Origin: Actinomycetes bacterium
GTDB taxonomy: Bacteria; Actinomycetota; Actinomycetes; Actinomycetales; Microbacteriaceae
Assembly: GCA_023450335.1 (NCBI GenBank)
Contig: JAEXHA010000097.1
Span: 1 to 41,970, forward strand
DNA: 41,970 nucleotides
Direction: 5' to 3'
Each line of letters opens with the position of its first letter. Position 1 is the stretch's first letter. Positions 27,162-35,586 of the stretch are shown in pieces. A program made the translations under genes and the position numbers. The notes beneath the pieces were generated by a model. The model ran no database searches and had not been told where the DNA came from. It saw only the letters and a program-made list of their open reading frames with translations.

Positions 27162-27641
27162 ATGAGCGAGGTGGACGCCGTCGTCGAAGAAATCGCCCGA
27201 ATGTGCCGGCAGCACCGCAGGACGGTGGGCGTGATCGAGTCGCTGACCAGCGGTGCCGTTGCCAGCGCGTTGGGGCGCGGGCCCTCCGCATCGGAGTGGT
27301 TCCGCGGCGCCGTCGTGGCCTACGAGACCACCACCAAGCAGATCGTGCTGGGCCTGGTGCCCGGCACCGACCCGTGCTCGGAGTCGTGCGCCACCCAACT
27401 GGCGGCGAACGGTCGCGACCTGCTGCGCACCGACGTGTGCGCCTCGATCACGGGTGTCGGCGGGCCCGATCCGTCGGACGGGCACCCGGCCGGAGAGGTC
27501 CATGTCGGCACTTCGACAGTGCACGGCACCGCCAGCAGGCAGCACCAGTTCGACGGTTCACCCGAACAGGTGGTGGATGCCAGTGTGCTGGCCACCGTGA
27601 CGAGCCTGCGCGACGCGCTCACGGACCTCTCCCGGGGCTGA
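27162..27641 (+). CDS. CinA-like C-terminal domain protein
   Basis: A 159-residue stand-alone CinA C-terminal (PncC-like, nicotinamide-nucleotide amidase fold) domain. Motifs: VGVIESLTSGAVASAL, ASEWFRGAVVAYETTTKQIVLGL, ATQLAANGRDLLRTDVCASITGVGGPDPSDGHPAGEVHVG. The usual ESCTGG loop is altered to ESLTSG, so deamidase activity is uncertain. It probably acts in NAD recycling if active. ATG 27162 has no Shine-Dalgarno and a leaderless-type -10. Confidence 0.85.
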   Translation: MSEVDAVVEEIARMCRQHRRTVGVIESLTSGAVASALGRGPSASEWFRGAVVAYETTTKQIVLGLVPGTDPCSESCATQLAANGRDLLRTDVCASITGVGGPDPSDGHPAGEVHVGTSTVHGTASRQHQFDGSPEQVVDASVLATVTSLRDALTDLSRG

Positions 27642-27769
27642 GCCGGCATCTCGCATCACGGCTGACCCGGCCGCGCGCGGCGCTGAGCGCCGGCATCCAC
27701 CACCGGACGCCCCGACGACGCGGGTAGTCTGAGCTGACCCGTGCCCGCCCCCGATCCACGAGCGTTTCC

Positions 27770-28915
27770 ATGGATGTGTCGATCATCGTCCCCACCTTCA
27801 ACGAAGGTGAGAACGTCGACGAACTGCTGCGCCGCATCGGCATCGCGATGGCAGACACGGGGCGCCGATTCGAAGTGATCTTCGCCGACGACTCGACCGA
27901 TGACACCCCCGCGATCATCGCCGCGGCGGCGCAGGCCTGGCCCTTCCCCGTGCGGCTGCTGCACCGCGAGCGTGCGACGGCGGGGCTCGGCGGTGCGGTC
28001 GTCGCAGGCGTGCACAGGGCGGCGGCGAGGTGGTGCCTGGTCATGGACGGCGACCTGCAGCACCCGCCCGAAGACATCCCGCGCCTGCTCGCGCGCGCCG
28101 ACGCGGGCGACGTCGACGTCGTCGTCGCCTCGCGGTACACCCCCGGCGGGGACTCGAAGGGACTGGCCGACGCGACGCGCAGCACCGTCTCGCGCGCCTC
28201 GACCCTGCTGACCAAGGCGATGTTCCCCCGCAAGCTGCACGGCTGCTCCGACCCGATGACCGGGTTCTTCCTCGTGGACCGCGAGGCCGTCGACATCGAC
28301 GCGCTGCGCCCGCGCGGCTTCAAGATCCTCCTCGAGATCCTCGCGCGCCGGCAGCTGCGCATCGGCGAAGTGCCGTTCCGGTTCGCCGATCGCCACGCCG
28401 GGCAGTCGAAGGCGTCGGTGCGGCAGGGGGTGCGCTTCCTCACCCAGCTGACGATGCTGCGGTTCGGCCGCATGTCGGCGTTCGCCCTCGTCGGGGGCGC
28501 CGGAGCGATCGCCAACCTCGTGATCATGTGGGGACTGATCCGGCTCGGCGTCGACTACGTGACCGCGGCGATCATCGGCAGCGAACTGACGATCATCGGC
28601 AACTTCCTGCTGCTCGAATACCTGGTGTTCGCAGACATGCGGTCCGAGTCCGGGCGCATGTGGCAGCGGTTTTTGAAGTCGTTCACGTTCAACAATGTCG
28701 AGGCGATCATCCGCATCCCCGTCATGTGGGTGCTGGTCGAGTCGGCCCACATCCCCAGCGTGCTGGCGGCCGGACTCACCCTCGTCGCGGCGTTCGTGGT
28801 GCGATTCGTCTTCCACGCCCTGGTCGTCTACGCGCCGGGGCGTGCCGCAGCCCCGGCATCCCCCCACCGACCGGTGGACTCTCGGCCCCCACTCGGGGTG
28901 GGTCGGGAAGAATAG
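27770..28915 (+). CDS. DPM1-like glycosyltransferase fused to GtrA
   Basis: A 381-residue two-domain membrane enzyme. The N-terminal GT2 domain (about residues 1-235) starts VSIIVPTFNEGENVDELL, has VMDGDLQHPPEDIPRLL (DxD-like at 93-95) and SRYTPGGDSKGL, as in polyprenyl-phosphate mannosyl/glucosyl synthases. The C-terminal GtrA domain (about residues 240-360) has four transmembrane helices (FALVGGAGAIANLVIMWGL and following). The fusion suggests sugar transfer to a lipid carrier and flipping by one protein, for example for cell-wall glycans (inference). The glutaredoxin-like gene follows after 4 bp. Confidence 0.88.
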   Translation: MDVSIIVPTFNEGENVDELLRRIGIAMADTGRRFEVIFADDSTDDTPAIIAAAAQAWPFPVRLLHRERATAGLGGAVVAGVHRAAARWCLVMDGDLQHPPEDIPRLLARADAGDVDVVVASRYTPGGDSKGLADATRSTVSRASTLLTKAMFPRKLHGCSDPMTGFFLVDREAVDIDALRPRGFKILLEILARRQLRIGEVPFRFADRHAGQSKASVRQGVRFLTQLTMLRFGRMSAFALVGGAGAIANLVIMWGLIRLGVDYVTAAIIGSELTIIGNFLLLEYLVFADMRSESGRMWQRFLKSFTFNNVEAIIRIPVMWVLVESAHIPSVLAAGLTLVAAFVVRFVFHALVVYAPGRAAAPASPHRPVDSRPPLGVGREE

Positions 28916-28919
28916 AGAC

Positions 28920-29183
28920 ATGAGTTCCCCCGCCTCTGACACGATCACCGTCTTCGGCGCCGACTGGTGCCGCGACTGCCGCCGCACCAAGGCGCAGCTC
29001 GAAGATCTCGGTGTCGCCTTCACCTACGTCGACCTCGAGGCCGACCCGGCAGCCGCCGATGTCGCGCGCGAGATTTCGGGCCGTACGAATATTCCGGTCG
29101 TCGTATACCCTGACGCATCGCACCACGTCGAGCCTGCGAACATCGACGTGGAGGCCAAGCTCCGCGAGCTCTCGCTGATCTGA
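28920..29183 (+). CDS. Glutaredoxin-like / mycoredoxin-type protein
   Basis: An 87-residue thioredoxin-fold protein: ITVFGADWCRDCRRTKAQLEDLGVAFTYVDLE with redox motif CRDC, NIPVVVYPD (cis-Pro), and a C-terminal KLRELSLI helix. In mycothiol-using actinobacteria such proteins act as mycoredoxins reducing mixed disulfides; that substrate is inferred from taxonomy. ATG 28920 lies 4 bp after the glycosyltransferase stop. A GGATGCC-based hairpin follows the stop. Confidence 0.85.
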   Translation: MSSPASDTITVFGADWCRDCRRTKAQLEDLGVAFTYVDLEADPAAADVAREISGRTNIPVVVYPDASHHVEPANIDVEAKLRELSLI

Positions 29184-29185
29184 GT

Positions 29186-29213
29186 GGATGCCGGGGTTCA
29201 CGCTCCGGCATCC
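29186..29213 (+). terminator. Hairpin terminator made of inverted GGATGCC copies
   Basis: GGATGCCGG (29186-29194) and CCGGCATCC (29205-29213) form a perfect 9-bp stem with a 10-nt loop, followed by TTCG, directly after the glutaredoxin-like stop. Confidence 0.65.
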
Positions 29214-29223
29214 TTCGCCTGGT

Positions 29224-29235
29224 TAGGGTGATGCC
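29224..29235 (+). promoter_or_regulatory. -10 box for leaderless transporter transcript
   Basis: TAGGGT (29224-29229), GATGCC, then ATG 29236; 6-nt gap, no ribosome binding site. Confidence 0.4.
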
Positions 29236-30690
29236 ATGGCACCCGATGCAGCGTCGCCGCCGGATCTGACCCGAGGCACCGTCGCCCGCTACGCCGCCGG
29301 TTCGGTCGGCACGGGCGGATTCGCCACCCTGCCCGGCCTGGTGCTCACCTATTACCTGACCGACAACCTCGGCGTGGCCGCGCTCATGGCGGGCGCCGTG
29401 GTGGCCGCGGCCAAGGTCTGGGACGTCGTCATCGACCCCGTCGTCGGTGCGCTGACCGACCGCGACCTGGCCCGCCACGGCAACCGGCGTCGGCTCATGC
29501 TGCTGGGCTCGCTGACGATTCCCGTGCTGTTCGCGCTCACGTTCGCGGTGCCGCCGACGCTCGGCCCGGTGTGGGGCGGGCTGTGGGTGCTGATCGCATT
29601 TCTGCTGACCGCGACGGCGTTCAGCCTGTTCCAGGTGCCATACATCGCGCTGCCGGCCGAGCTCACCGCGCATTACGACACGCGCACGACGCTGCTGAGC
29701 TGGCGGGTCGTGGTGCTCACCTTCGCGATCCTGCTGTTCGGCGCGGGCGGCCCGGTGCTGCGCGGCATCACCGGCGACCCCACCACCGGATACCTCGTGA
29801 TGGGCATCGTCGCCGGCGTCGCGATCGGCCTGGGCATGCTGGTGGCGACCGGCGTGGCCGTGCGGGCGCGGCGCGTGAGCTCGGCGATGACGGCCGCCGG
29901 CACGAGCCATGCCGAGCAGGCCGAACTCGTGCACGACACAGTGACCGGGCCGTACCGGATCCGCGTCGGGAAGGATGCCACCACGCCCGGCGGCGGCGTC
30001 CGCGACAACTTCCGCTCAGCGTGGGAGACGCTGCGGCGCAGCCAGCCGTTCCGTGCGCTGCTGGCGACGTTCGTGCTGCAGGCGCTCGCGACCGGGCTCA
30101 TGCTCGCCGGCGCCCAATACCTCGCCACGTGGGTGCTGCGGTCAGAAGCCGCCGTCACCTTGCTGTTCGTCGCGCTCATCGCGCCGGCGCTGCTGGCGGC
30201 CCCGGGCTGGGGCGTCATCGCCCGGCGCGTCGGCAAGGAGCGGGCGTTCGCGATGGCCAGCGTGCTGTTCGCGGGGGCGGCGCTGTCGACGGTGGGCGCG
30301 CTGTGGGCGCCGGGGGTGTGGCTGTACGTGCCGGTGGGCGTGGCCGGTGTGGCGTACGCCGGCATGCAGTCGCTGCCGATGGCGATGCTGCCCGACGTCA
30401 TCAGTCACGACGCCGCGCTGCATGAGCCGGGGCGCGCCGGCGCGTTCGGCGGGGTGTGGACGGCGGGCGAGACCACCGGGTTCGCTCTCGGCGCGGCGGT
30501 GCTGTCGGTGGTGCTGGCCGCCACCGGTTATGTCGCGTCGACCACCGGGCAGGCGGTCACGCAGCCCGCGTCGGCCGTCGCGGGGATCGTGATCAGCTTC
30601 AGCGTGGTGCCGGCGGTGCTCATCGGCCTCAGCCTTCTCTCGCTCACGCGGTATCGGCTGCGGCGCAGCGACATCGAGCCTCGCGGGTGA
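29236..30690 (+). CDS. MFS transporter, GPH (sugar-cation symporter) type
   Basis: A 484-residue membrane transporter with about twelve helices. The N-terminal GTVARYAAGSVGTGGFATLPGLVLTYYLTDNLGV and KVWDVVIDPVVGALTDRDLARHGNRRRLMLLGSL match the MelB-like glycoside-pentoside-hexuronide family (MFS_2). A longer central cytoplasmic loop (about residues 205-260) precedes helix 7, where SQPFRALLATFVLQALATGLML is found. Substrate unknown, probably a sugar or related solute. ATG 29236 has no Shine-Dalgarno; the leaderless -10 is 6 nt upstream. Confidence 0.88.
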   Translation: MAPDAASPPDLTRGTVARYAAGSVGTGGFATLPGLVLTYYLTDNLGVAALMAGAVVAAAKVWDVVIDPVVGALTDRDLARHGNRRRLMLLGSLTIPVLFALTFAVPPTLGPVWGGLWVLIAFLLTATAFSLFQVPYIALPAELTAHYDTRTTLLSWRVVVLTFAILLFGAGGPVLRGITGDPTTGYLVMGIVAGVAIGLGMLVATGVAVRARRVSSAMTAAGTSHAEQAELVHDTVTGPYRIRVGKDATTPGGGVRDNFRSAWETLRRSQPFRALLATFVLQALATGLMLAGAQYLATWVLRSEAAVTLLFVALIAPALLAAPGWGVIARRVGKERAFAMASVLFAGAALSTVGALWAPGVWLYVPVGVAGVAYAGMQSLPMAMLPDVISHDAALHEPGRAGAFGGVWTAGETTGFALGAAVLSVVLAATGYVASTTGQAVTQPASAVAGIVISFSVVPAVLIGLSLLSLTRYRLRRSDIEPRG

Positions 30691-30846
30691 CGCTGCCGCG
30701 CTTACGAATCGGTCCTCCCACGCGAGCCGGTTGCGCCTCGAGTGCGGGCTCCCCCGCGGCGTCCCCTCGCACCCGGCTGATTCCGGACGCATCCGGCAGC
30801 GCCGGCGGCGCCGAGGCGACCATTCGTGACCGCGGACGACACGTCT

Positions 30847-30875
30847 TAGGCTGAAACCCCACCCGAAGGAGTGCC
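30847..30875 (+). promoter_or_regulatory. Aldehyde dehydrogenase -10 and ribosome binding site
   Basis: TAGGCT (30847-30852), about 24 nt before GTG 30876, with GAAGGAG between; a leadered gene in contrast to the leaderless ones. The 185-bp gap upstream shows nothing else. Confidence 0.45.
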
Positions 30876-32564
30876 GTGACTGCTGATCTGCCCGATATCG
30901 AGCGTTCACGATTGGATGCCGCGGTCGCCGACCTGCGGGCCGGAGGCCGCACCTGGAGTCTGCTGACGGTGGGCCAGCGCCGCACGGTGCTCGAGCGCAT
31001 CCGCGCCGCGGTCGCCGCGGTCGCGGCCGAGTGGGCCGACGTCGCCGCCACCTCGAAGGGCCTCGAGCCGGGCCATCCGCTGCGCGGCGAGGAGTGGCTT
31101 TCGGGACCCTACGCCGCGTTGGTCGCCCTCGACGCCTATGCCCACACGCTGGCGGCCGTGGCACGTGGCGCCAGTCCGCTCGACGGTGTGAAAGTCTCGG
31201 CCGGGCCGGGCGGGCGCACGGTCGTGCACACATCCCCGCTGAACGCGATCGACGGCCTGCTGCTGTCGGGATTCACGACTGAGGTGTGGCTGCGGCCCGG
31301 TGTCACGCCGCACGAGGCACGCCGCGCCGCCGGCCTCGCGCAGCGGCATCCGACCGACGCGGGGGGCGTGGGTCTCGTGCTGGGTGCCGGCAACGTGACC
31401 TCGATCCCGTTCCTCGATGTGCTGTACGAACTGCTCGCGCACAACCGCGTGGTGGTGCTGAAGGTGAACCCGACGCAGGACGCCCTCGTGCCGGTGTTCG
31501 AGCGGGCGCTGGCGCCGCTGATCGAGCCGGGTTTCCTGCGGATCGTCACCGGTGGGGGCGATGTCGGGGCATACCTCACCCGGCATGCGTCGGTCGACCA
31601 CGTGCACATCACCGGGTCGGAGACGACCTTCCGCGCGATCGTGCCGGGCCTGACCGTGCCGATCACCGCCGAGCTGGGCGGAGTGTCGCCGATCATCGTC
31701 GTGCCGGGCGCGTGGAGCGATGCCGACCTGCGCTTCCAGGCCGAGCACATCGCGACGATGCGGCTGCAGAACAGCGGCCACAACTGCATCGCCGGTCAGG
31801 TGGTGCTGCTGAGCTCGCAATGGCCGCAGCGCGAGGCGTTCCTGCGCGAGCTGCGGTCCGCCTACGCGCGCGTGCCGCAGCGGTCGATCTGGTACCCGAA
31901 CAGCGACAGATCGATGGATCGCGCCCGCGAGGCGTACCCGAACGCCGAGGTGTGCGGTGGCACTCGACTGCTGGTGGAGCTCGAGGCGGGGGCGGATGCC
32001 ACGGCGATCGAATCGACGGAGTACTTCGCGCCGGTGCTGGGCGTCGTGACGCTGTCGGGCCGTGGTCAGGCGTTCCTCGATGCGGCTGTCGCTCACGCGA
32101 ACGAGAAGCTGCACGGGACGCTGGGCGCGAACATCCTCATCGAGCCCCGCACGCATGCCGCTTTGGGCATAGGGTTCGAGCGCGCCCTCGAGAGACTGCA
32201 GTACGGCACGATCGCCGTCAATGCGTGGACGGCGTTCGGGTTCCTCACCCCGACGGCCACGTGGGGCGCTTTCCCCGGCGGAACGGTCGACGATGCCCCG
32301 AGCGGAATAGGCGTCGTCCACAACGCACTGCTGCTCGACGACGTCGAGCGGACGATCGTGCGCGGGCCGTTCCGACCCTTCCCGCGCTCCATCGTCTCGA
32401 CGATTCAGACCCGTAGCCTGAAGCACTGGTCGGTGCTGCCCAAGCCGCCGTGGTTCGCGACGGCGCGTACCGGCACAGCCGTGTCGGAGGGCTTCACGCG
32501 TTTCCGCGCCGACGGCAATTGGCCGCGTCTGGCCGTGACGCTGCTCCACGCCTTCCGCGCCTGA
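30876..32564 (+). CDS. Aldehyde dehydrogenase family protein
   Basis: A 562-residue NAD(P)-dependent dehydrogenase of the ALDH superfamily. Glu266 in VPITAELGGVSPIIVVPGA and the nucleophile Cys304 in NSGHNCIAGQVVLLS are at the expected distance; VLGAGNVTSIPFLDVLYELL and VVVLKVNPTQD form the cofactor region, and VDHVHITGSETTFRAI is also present. It is longer than the usual 480-500 residues, with an extended C-terminus. Substrate unknown, perhaps a long-chain or amino aldehyde. Starts at GTG 30876 with GAAGGAG. Confidence 0.88.
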   Translation: MTADLPDIERSRLDAAVADLRAGGRTWSLLTVGQRRTVLERIRAAVAAVAAEWADVAATSKGLEPGHPLRGEEWLSGPYAALVALDAYAHTLAAVARGASPLDGVKVSAGPGGRTVVHTSPLNAIDGLLLSGFTTEVWLRPGVTPHEARRAAGLAQRHPTDAGGVGLVLGAGNVTSIPFLDVLYELLAHNRVVVLKVNPTQDALVPVFERALAPLIEPGFLRIVTGGGDVGAYLTRHASVDHVHITGSETTFRAIVPGLTVPITAELGGVSPIIVVPGAWSDADLRFQAEHIATMRLQNSGHNCIAGQVVLLSSQWPQREAFLRELRSAYARVPQRSIWYPNSDRSMDRAREAYPNAEVCGGTRLLVELEAGADATAIESTEYFAPVLGVVTLSGRGQAFLDAAVAHANEKLHGTLGANILIEPRTHAALGIGFERALERLQYGTIAVNAWTAFGFLTPTATWGAFPGGTVDDAPSGIGVVHNALLLDDVERTIVRGPFRPFPRSIVSTIQTRSLKHWSVLPKPPWFATARTGTAVSEGFTRFRADGNWPRLAVTLLHAFRA

Positions 32565-32580
32565 CCAGTTCCGCCGTCCG

Positions 32581-32664
32581 GTATCGGCAGCGCCGAGCGC
32601 GTCACAGCGGTATCGAGCGCGTCACAGGGGTATCGAGCGCGTACCCGCCGCGTTCACGGCGTAT
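32581..32664. repeat. 20-bp-period intergenic repeats (GAGCGCGTCACAG family)
   Basis: The unit GAGCGCGTCACAGNGGTATC occurs at 32595 and 32615, with a partial third copy at 32635 continuing as GAGCGCGTACCC. It fills most of the 137 bp between the convergent dehydrogenase and helicase genes. The core recurs at 13053 and near 34530. Confidence 0.7.
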
Positions 32665-32701
32665 CGCAAACGGCCCAGTGTGCGTGCGGCGAGGCTGCGC
32701 G

Positions 32702-34285
32702 TCAGCGACCACCGCGGCGGTTGCCGCCGTTCTGACGCACGACCGAGCCGACCGTGAGCTTGCCGCCACTGTGCGAGGCACGCCGACCGGCAGTGCGGGC
32801 GTTGCCCGACGCGGCCGGACGCTCTGCGCCATGCGTGCGCTCACCGTGCGACCGGACCGGACGGTCACTGCGCGCGCCGCCGGAGGCGCGACCCTGACGC
32901 TCGGGCTGAGCCTGCCCGGCCGAGGCGCCGCCGCGACCTGACTGCCCACGACGCTGACCGCCCTGACCGTCTTGGCCGCCACGGCCGCCGTCACGCTGGC
33001 CGACCTGACGCTGGCCACCCTCACGTGCGGCGCGCTTGCGCTGCGCATTCGCGCCCTGGCTCGTGCCTCCACCGCGCTGCGGCTCAGCCTTCGGTGCCGG
33101 CTTCACGTACGCGGCGACGTCACCGACCAGCTCGACGACCTCTGGGGACGTCGCCGTCACCGAGATCGGCGCCACGGTGATGGCGGCCTTGCGCAGCAGA
33201 TCCTTGACGTCCTTCTGCTGGTCGGGCAGCACGATCGTGACGACCGAGCCTTCCGCGCCCGCGCGCGCGGTACGACCCGAGCGGTGCAGGTACGCCTTGT
33301 GCTCGGCGGGCGGATCGACGTGGATCACGAGCTCGACCTCGTCGACGTGCACACCTCGTGCGGCGACGTCGGTGGCGACGAGTACCTTGGCGGCGCCCGA
33401 CGAGAACGCCGCGAGGTTGCGGTCGCGCTGCGGCTGTGACAGGTTGCCGTGCAGGTCGACGGCGGGGATGCCCTGGTCGGTCAGCTGCCGGGCGAGCTTC
33501 TTGGCCTGGTGCTTGGTGCGCATGAAGAGGATGCGGCGGCCCGTGCCGGACGCGAGGGTCTTGACCAGGTCCTTCTTCGCGTCGGTGCCGCTCGCGAGGA
33601 AGACGTGGTGGGTCATGGCGGCCACCGGCGAGTGCGCCTCGTCGACGGAGTGCAGCACCGGGCTTTCCAGGAAGCGCTTCACGAGCTTGTCGACCCCGTT
33701 GTCGAGGGTCGCGCTGAACAGCAGGCGCTGTCCACCCGTCGGCGTCTTGTCGAGGATGCGCGTGACCACGGGGAGGAATCCGAGATCGGCCATGTGGTCG
33801 GCTTCATCGATGACGGTGATCTCCACGGCGTCGAGCTTCGCGTAGCCCTGCTTCATCAGGTCTTCGAGACGACCCGGGCAGGCCACGACGATGTCGACGC
33901 CGGCGTTGAGGGCCTGCACCTGGCGGTTCTGGTTGACGCCGCCGAAGATCGTGGTGGTCTTGAGGCCGTAGGCGGCGGCGAGCGGCTCGAGCGTCGCGTT
34001 GATCTGCGTGGCGAGCTCGCGGGTCGGCGCGAGGATGAGGCCGAGGATGCGGCCCGAGCGGCGGGTGCCGCCGGCCAGGTCGCCACCGAGGCGCGCGACC
34101 ATCGGGATCGAGAAAGCGAGGGTCTTGCCCGAGCCGGTCTTGCCGCGGCCGAGCACGTCGCGTCCGGCGAGTGTGTCGGGCAGCGTGTCGACCTGGATCG
34201 GGAACGCCGTGGTCTTGCCGTCGGCGGCGAGCGCGTCGACGAGGGGGGCGGGCACGCCGAGCGTGCGGAAAGTCGTGTGAGTCAT
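32702..34285 (-). CDS. DEAD-box RNA helicase with basic Gly/Arg-rich tail
   Basis: A 527-residue ATP-dependent RNA helicase. RecA-like domain 1: Q-motif region AFPIQVDTLPDTLAGRDVLGRGKTGSGKT (Walker A 48-55), PTRELATQ, VIDEADHMADLGF (DEAD 160-163), SAT. Domain 2: FMRTKHQAKKLARQL, ATDVAARGVHVDEVELVIHVD, HRSGRTARAG. From about residue 400 the tail is rich in Gly, Arg, Gln and Ser, a likely RNA-binding disordered region. ATG 34285 is preceded by a long GC-rich leader with hairpins and a poor ribosome binding site, suggesting post-transcriptional control as in cold-shock helicases (inference). Confidence 0.93.
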   Translation of the reverse strand: MTHTTFRTLGVPAPLVDALAADGKTTAFPIQVDTLPDTLAGRDVLGRGKTGSGKTLAFSIPMVARLGGDLAGGTRRSGRILGLILAPTRELATQINATLEPLAAAYGLKTTTIFGGVNQNRQVQALNAGVDIVVACPGRLEDLMKQGYAKLDAVEITVIDEADHMADLGFLPVVTRILDKTPTGGQRLLFSATLDNGVDKLVKRFLESPVLHSVDEAHSPVAAMTHHVFLASGTDAKKDLVKTLASGTGRRILFMRTKHQAKKLARQLTDQGIPAVDLHGNLSQPQRDRNLAAFSSGAAKVLVATDVAARGVHVDEVELVIHVDPPAEHKAYLHRSGRTARAGAEGSVVTIVLPDQQKDVKDLLRKAAITVAPISVTATSPEVVELVGDVAAYVKPAPKAEPQRGGGTSQGANAQRKRAAREGGQRQVGQRDGGRGGQDGQGGQRRGQSGRGGASAGQAQPERQGRASGGARSDRPVRSHGERTHGAERPAASGNARTAGRRASHSGGKLTVGSVVRQNGGNRRGGR

Positions 34286-34611
34286 GAGGGGATTTCTGAG
34301 CGCGAAGGGGCGCTCTGTCGGTGGCCCGGGTGCGGGTGCGCACACGGGGTCGCCGTACGAAGAATGTCAGCCGGCTTCGCCCAGGGCGGGCGGCGGCGAG
34401 GGAAGCGTTCTACGACGCGAGAAACGCTACGGGTAGCGCTGCAAGGTCTTCAGCGTAGCAGTCTCCCGCTGGGTGGATGCCGGAGTGCACACACGGTGCT
34501 GCCGATGTGCACGCGGACTCGCCCGTACGCGCTCGAAATCACCGATATGCGCGCGATGGCGCAGCTGCGCGCGATGCCGCCGACACGCGCGTGGTGGCGC
34601 AGCTGCCCCGC
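34286..34611 (-). other. 326-bp gap: helicase leader with hairpins and short repeats
   Basis: No gene is visible. Reading towards the helicase: two copies of GGCGCAGCTGC, a GAGCGCGTAC repeat core, a GGCATCC motif, TACGCT as a possible -10 (about 34463-34458), then overlapping hairpins GCTAC/GTAGC and AGCGTT/AACGCT in what would be a leader of about 165 nt. Confidence 0.4.
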
Positions 34612-35586
34612 TCAGCGGAAGGCGTCGGTGGCATCGCGCAACGCGCGGGCTATGCCGGGTTCGGAGGCGGAGTGCGACGCGTCGGGCACGACCACCAGCT
34701 CGGCCTCGGGCCACGCCCGGTGCAGGTCCCACGCGGTCATCATGGGCGTGCACACGTCGTGCCGGCCCTGCACGATCCGTGCCGGGATGTCGCGGATGGC
34801 CGCCACGTCTTCGATCAGCTGCCCCTCGCGGAGCCACCCGGCGTTCATGAAGTAATGGTTCTCGATGCGGGCGAAGGCGACGGCGGCATCCGGCGCCGTC
34901 ATCGCGGCGACCAGCTCCGGGTCGGGGTTCAGCGTGAGGGTCGACGCCTCCCACGTCGTCCACGCGATCGCGGCCGGCTGATGCACGGCCGGATCGGGGT
35001 CGCACAACCGCCGATGGTAGGCCTCGATCATGCGCGAGCGCTCGAGCACGGGAATCTGTGCCAAGAACTGCTCCCAGACGTCGGGATACAGCACCGCGGC
35101 CCCGCCCTCGTAGAACCACTCCAGCTCGTGGCGGCGCAGCGTGAAGATGCCGCGCAGCACAAGCTCGGTCACCGCGTCGGGGTGGCTCTGCGCGTAGGCG
35201 AGCGCGAGGGTGCTGCCCCACGAACCGCCGAACACCTGCCAGCGGTCGATGCCGAGGTTGCGCCGCAGCAGTTCGAGATCGGCGACCAGGTGCCACGTCG
35301 TGTTGTAGCGCAGATCGGCGTCGGGCTCGCTCACGTGCGGCGTGCTCTTACCGCACCCGCGCTGGTCGAGCAGCACGATGCGGTAGGTCTCGGGGTCGAA
35401 GAATCGTCGATGCCAGGGGCTCGTTCCGGCGCCGGGGCCACCGTGCAGGAACACGACCGGCTTGCCGTCGGGGTTGCCCGACTGCTCCCAGTACACGCGC
35501 TGCCCGTCGCCGGCCAGCAGAAACCCCGTCTCATAGGGCTCGATGGGCGGGTACAGGATGTCGTCGAGGTGGGCGGGTGCGCTCAC
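34612..35586 (-). CDS. pip: Proline iminopeptidase
   Basis: A 324-residue alpha/beta hydrolase (peptidase S33) that removes N-terminal proline. The oxyanion motif FLHGGPGAGTSPWHRRFFDP, LLDQRGCGKSTPH, nucleophile elbow GGSWGS with Ser122, the Asp in GRHDVCTP and the His in DASHSASEPG are present. NTTWHLVADLELLRRNLGI is a typical segment for the family. GTG 35586 has GGGAGGAG and overlaps the metallopeptidase stop by 4 bp (GTGA). The cytosolic peptidase therefore shares an operon with an exported metallopeptidase. Confidence 0.94.
   Translation of the reverse strand: MSAPAHLDDILYPPIEPYETGFLLAGDGQRVYWEQSGNPDGKPVVFLHGGPGAGTSPWHRRFFDPETYRIVLLDQRGCGKSTPHVSEPDADLRYNTTWHLVADLELLRRNLGIDRWQVFGGSWGSTLALAYAQSHPDAVTELVLRGIFTLRRHELEWFYEGGAAVLYPDVWEQFLAQIPVLERSRMIEAYHRRLCDPDPAVHQPAAIAWTTWEASTLTLNPDPELVAAMTAPDAAVAFARIENHYFMNAGWLREGQLIEDVAAIRDIPARIVQGRHDVCTPMMTAWDLHRAWPEAELVVVPDASHSASEPGIARALRDATDAFR

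Noticed and set aside
27656..29023. 455-residue minus-strand frame opposite the glycosyltransferase-GtrA gene
   Set aside because: Arg/Asp/His-rich shadow; the GT2 and GtrA motifs on the plus strand are clear.
30906..32549. 547-residue minus-strand frame opposite the aldehyde dehydrogenase
   Set aside because: Shadow of the ALDH reading frame; no motif.
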